Part shown: one piece after another, positions 41,149 to 42,651 of the stretch | Layout: every line of letters starts with the position of its first letter | How positions within the stretch are numbered: the first letter of the stretch is position 1 | Assembly (NCBI RefSeq): GCF_000374165.1 | Contig: NZ_KB893748.1 | Location: forward strand, 1 to 42,651 | Reading direction: 5' to 3' | Length of the DNA stretch: 42,651 bases | DNA from: Parafrankia elaeagni | GTDB taxonomy: Bacteria > Actinomycetota > Actinomycetes > Frankiales > Frankiaceae | The notes under the pieces: generated by a model | Seen by the model: only the letters and a program-made list of their open reading frames with translations | The model's database searches: none | What the model was told of the DNA's origin: nothing | Program-made: the position numbers and the translations under genes

Positions 41149-42651
41149 TCAGCCGGCGACGAGGGCCGTCATGGCGAAGCCCAGCACCGTCACCGCGATG
41201 ACCGCGCGGATGGGCACCTGCGCCCGTTCCACCACAGCCCGCCGCTCCGAGAGCGCGGACAGCGGCCCGGCGATCATCGCCAGCAGTATCCCCGCCCACA
41301 CCAGTGCGGACAGGTCGGCCGTGGCCGGGTCGAGTCCGATCGCGAGGATGGTGGCAGCCAGCCCGGCGGCGAACAGCACCTGGGGGAGCAGCAGGATCGA
41401 CATCCGCGGCAGCGCGGCCTTCGCGGTGGCCCCGGACTCGGGGCGCCCGGACAGCATGACCCGGATGAACGCAAGCGCGTACAGAGGCGCGTTGAACAGC
41501 GTGCTCGCGATCGTCCGCTGTGCCCCGCGCAGGCCGGCGTAGGCGGCGACGAGCAGCATCGAGCTGAGAAGGTACGGCAGGGCGTGCAGGACGTAGCCGG
41601 TCAGCGAGACCCCGGAGGCGATCTCCAGCCCGCCCAGCGCGCTCATCGGCGGCCCGAGCAGGAACATCATCTGTACGCACGCCACCAGGTAGCCGATGCC
41701 GGTGTGCAGGTAGTGTGCCCGTTGCCAACCGGTCAGCCCCTGCTTGCGCAGCGGGTTGTCGAACAGCAGGAGGCGCAGCCCGTCCATTGCCCAGCGGCTG
41801 CGTTGTTTGGCGTACTCCGCCGCCGTGGCCGGTGCGATGCCCACGGACACCGCCTCCGGGTGGTAGACGCTGCGCCATCCGCGCGCGTGCAGCTCGTACG
41901 ACGTGTGCAGGTCCTCGACGATGTTCCACTCGCTGAAGCCACCGGCGGACTCCAGCGCCGTGCGTCGGTACAGGGTGCCGTTCCCGCAGGACGACGCCGC
42001 GCCGTCCCGGTCCTTCGCCGGCTGCACGGCCCGGTACAGCATCGGCTCGGCGTTGTTGAGCACGTCGTAGCGGCCGAGGTCGAAGCGCTGTTCGGTGCAG
42101 ACGAACCCGACCTCCGGATCCCGCAGGTAGCCCAGGACCCGCTCGGCCAGGTCGGGGACCGCGACGTGGTCGGCGTCCAGCGTCATGATCGCTTCTGCGT
42201 CGGTGCGCGCGAGAGCGTGGTTGAGATTGGCGGCCTTGCCCTTCGCACCGACGGTTCGGGTGAAACAGGTCAGGCCGAGCCGGGCGGCGAGGGCATCGAT
42301 GTCGCGCCAGTTCTCCCGACGGGCGATCCGGCCGTCATTGAGGACGTAGGTACGGTGCGGATAGTCGATGGCCAGCGCCGCCCGCAGCGTCGCCTCGACG
42401 ATCTCCACGGGTTCGCCGCAGACGGTGACGAAGACGTCGAGGGTGCCGGCGGGTGCCGGCGGGCGCCGGACGTGGCCGGGCCGCACCCGGCACATCATCA
42501 CCGCCGTCCACACGATCGCGAGGTAGCTGACAACCTCCGCCGTGTAGAACAGGCGGCCGGCCACCCCGGTCCCGTCCAGCGTCCCGGCGCGCCAGACGAG
42601 GTACACCACACCGATCACCACGACCGCGACGGCCATGACGGGCCCGGCGGC
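41149..42651 (-). CDS. Membrane glycosyltransferase family 2, cellulose/hyaluronan-synthase-like (5' end outside window)
   Basis: A processive-type GT2 enzyme that would polymerise or transfer sugars at the membrane. Two N-terminal helices precede the catalytic domain, which shows TVCGEP, TLDADH (DxD metal site), the catalytic-base region WNIVEDLHTSYEL and the QxxRW motif as QRSRWAMDG. Four to six helices follow (for example YLVACVQMMFLLGPP, YLLSSMLLVAAYAG and ALVWAGILLAMIAGPL). An ATG at 42636 could start the protein, but the frame remains open to the window edge and the first helix appears to begin earlier, so the true start may lie outside. No PilZ domain is present. No polysaccharide operon is visible on this side, so the product is unknown. 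Confidence 0.85.
   Translation of the reverse strand, partial: AAGPVMAVAVVVIGVVYLVWRAGTLDGTGVAGRLFYTAEVVSYLAIVWTAVMMCRVRPGHVRRPPAPAGTLDVFVTVCGEPVEIVEATLRAALAIDYPHRTYVLNDGRIARRENWRDIDALAARLGLTCFTRTVGAKGKAANLNHALARTDAEAIMTLDADHVAVPDLAERVLGYLRDPEVGFVCTEQRFDLGRYDVLNNAEPMLYRAVQPAKDRDGAASSCGNGTLYRRTALESAGGFSEWNIVEDLHTSYELHARGWRSVYHPEAVSVGIAPATAAEYAKQRSRWAMDGLRLLLFDNPLRKQGLTGWQRAHYLHTGIGYLVACVQMMFLLGPPMSALGGLEIASGVSLTGYVLHALPYLLSSMLLVAAYAGLRGAQRTIASTLFNAPLYALAFIRVMLSGRPESGATAKAALPRMSILLLPQVLFAAGLAATILAIGLDPATADLSALVWAGILLAMIAGPLSALSERRAVVERAQVPIRAVIAVTVLGFAMTALVAG

Overview
The window is very GC-rich, with gene content and order typical of the core chromosome of a filamentous actinomycete. Long Pro/Gly/Ala-rich tails, many GTG starts, conservon genes and the overall set (fused AccD/AccA-like carboxyltransferase, DUF5336, DUF6350 and DUF3017 proteins) fit Frankia or a close relative best; the genus is an inference. 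The central block pcrA - M23 peptidase - sucC - sucD - DUF5336 protein - DUF6350 protein - purN - purH follows the order I recall for uvrD1 to purH in Mycobacterium tuberculosis (Rv0949-Rv0957) and the equivalent part of Streptomyces chromosomes, so most of the window is inherited housekeeping DNA with local insertions and losses.

Layout. 1-690: the right end of an ISAs1-family insertion sequence abutting the 3' remnant of a branched-chain amino-acid type ABC solute-binding protein gene, then a strong bidirectional hairpin. 741-6024 (minus): a four-gene conservon (sensor kinase, roadblock protein, DUF742 protein, small GTPase). 6437-8044: guaA, with a promoter placed for a leaderless mRNA. 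8045-9269: 1.2 kb without a convincing gene but with inverted repeats, tandem palindromes and an orphan terminator. 9270-13237: a threonine/serine dehydratase-like enzyme and the helicase PcrA. 13337-16764 (minus): M23 peptidase, lipase-like hydrolase and fused carboxyltransferase. 17029-18744: a membrane Ser/Thr kinase. 19197-21258: sucCD. 21467-24514: three membrane proteins (DUF5336 with a Gly-Tyr-Gln-Pro tail, a small four-helix protein, DUF6350). 24415-25026 (minus): a small membrane protein whose 3' end overlaps the DUF6350 gene. 25186-25794: an HTH regulator. 26000-28345: purN and purH in one open frame. 28566-28886 (minus): a small hypothetical protein. 29465-31680: DUF3017 protein and malate dehydrogenase. 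31836-36029: geranylgeranyl-reductase-like flavoprotein, serine hydrolase, 2'-5' RNA ligase-like protein and YihY. 36051-38903 (minus): D,D-carboxypeptidase and DUF1003 protein. 39032-39258 (minus): a compact transcription unit with a near-consensus promoter, an 18-codon ORF and a terminator. 39408-42651 (minus): a glycerol-dehydrogenase-like enzyme, a decayed proline iminopeptidase gene and a membrane glycosyltransferase cut by the window edge.

The functional theme is central metabolism (TCA: sucCD, mdh; purines: guaA, purN, purH) mixed with envelope functions and signalling. The most notable observations are the purN-purH single frame with internal ribosome-binding sites, the small promoter/ORF/terminator unit upstream of the DUF1003 gene, and short tandem repeats that begin exactly at the stop codons of several genes. 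I do not see a complete new defence or mobile system.
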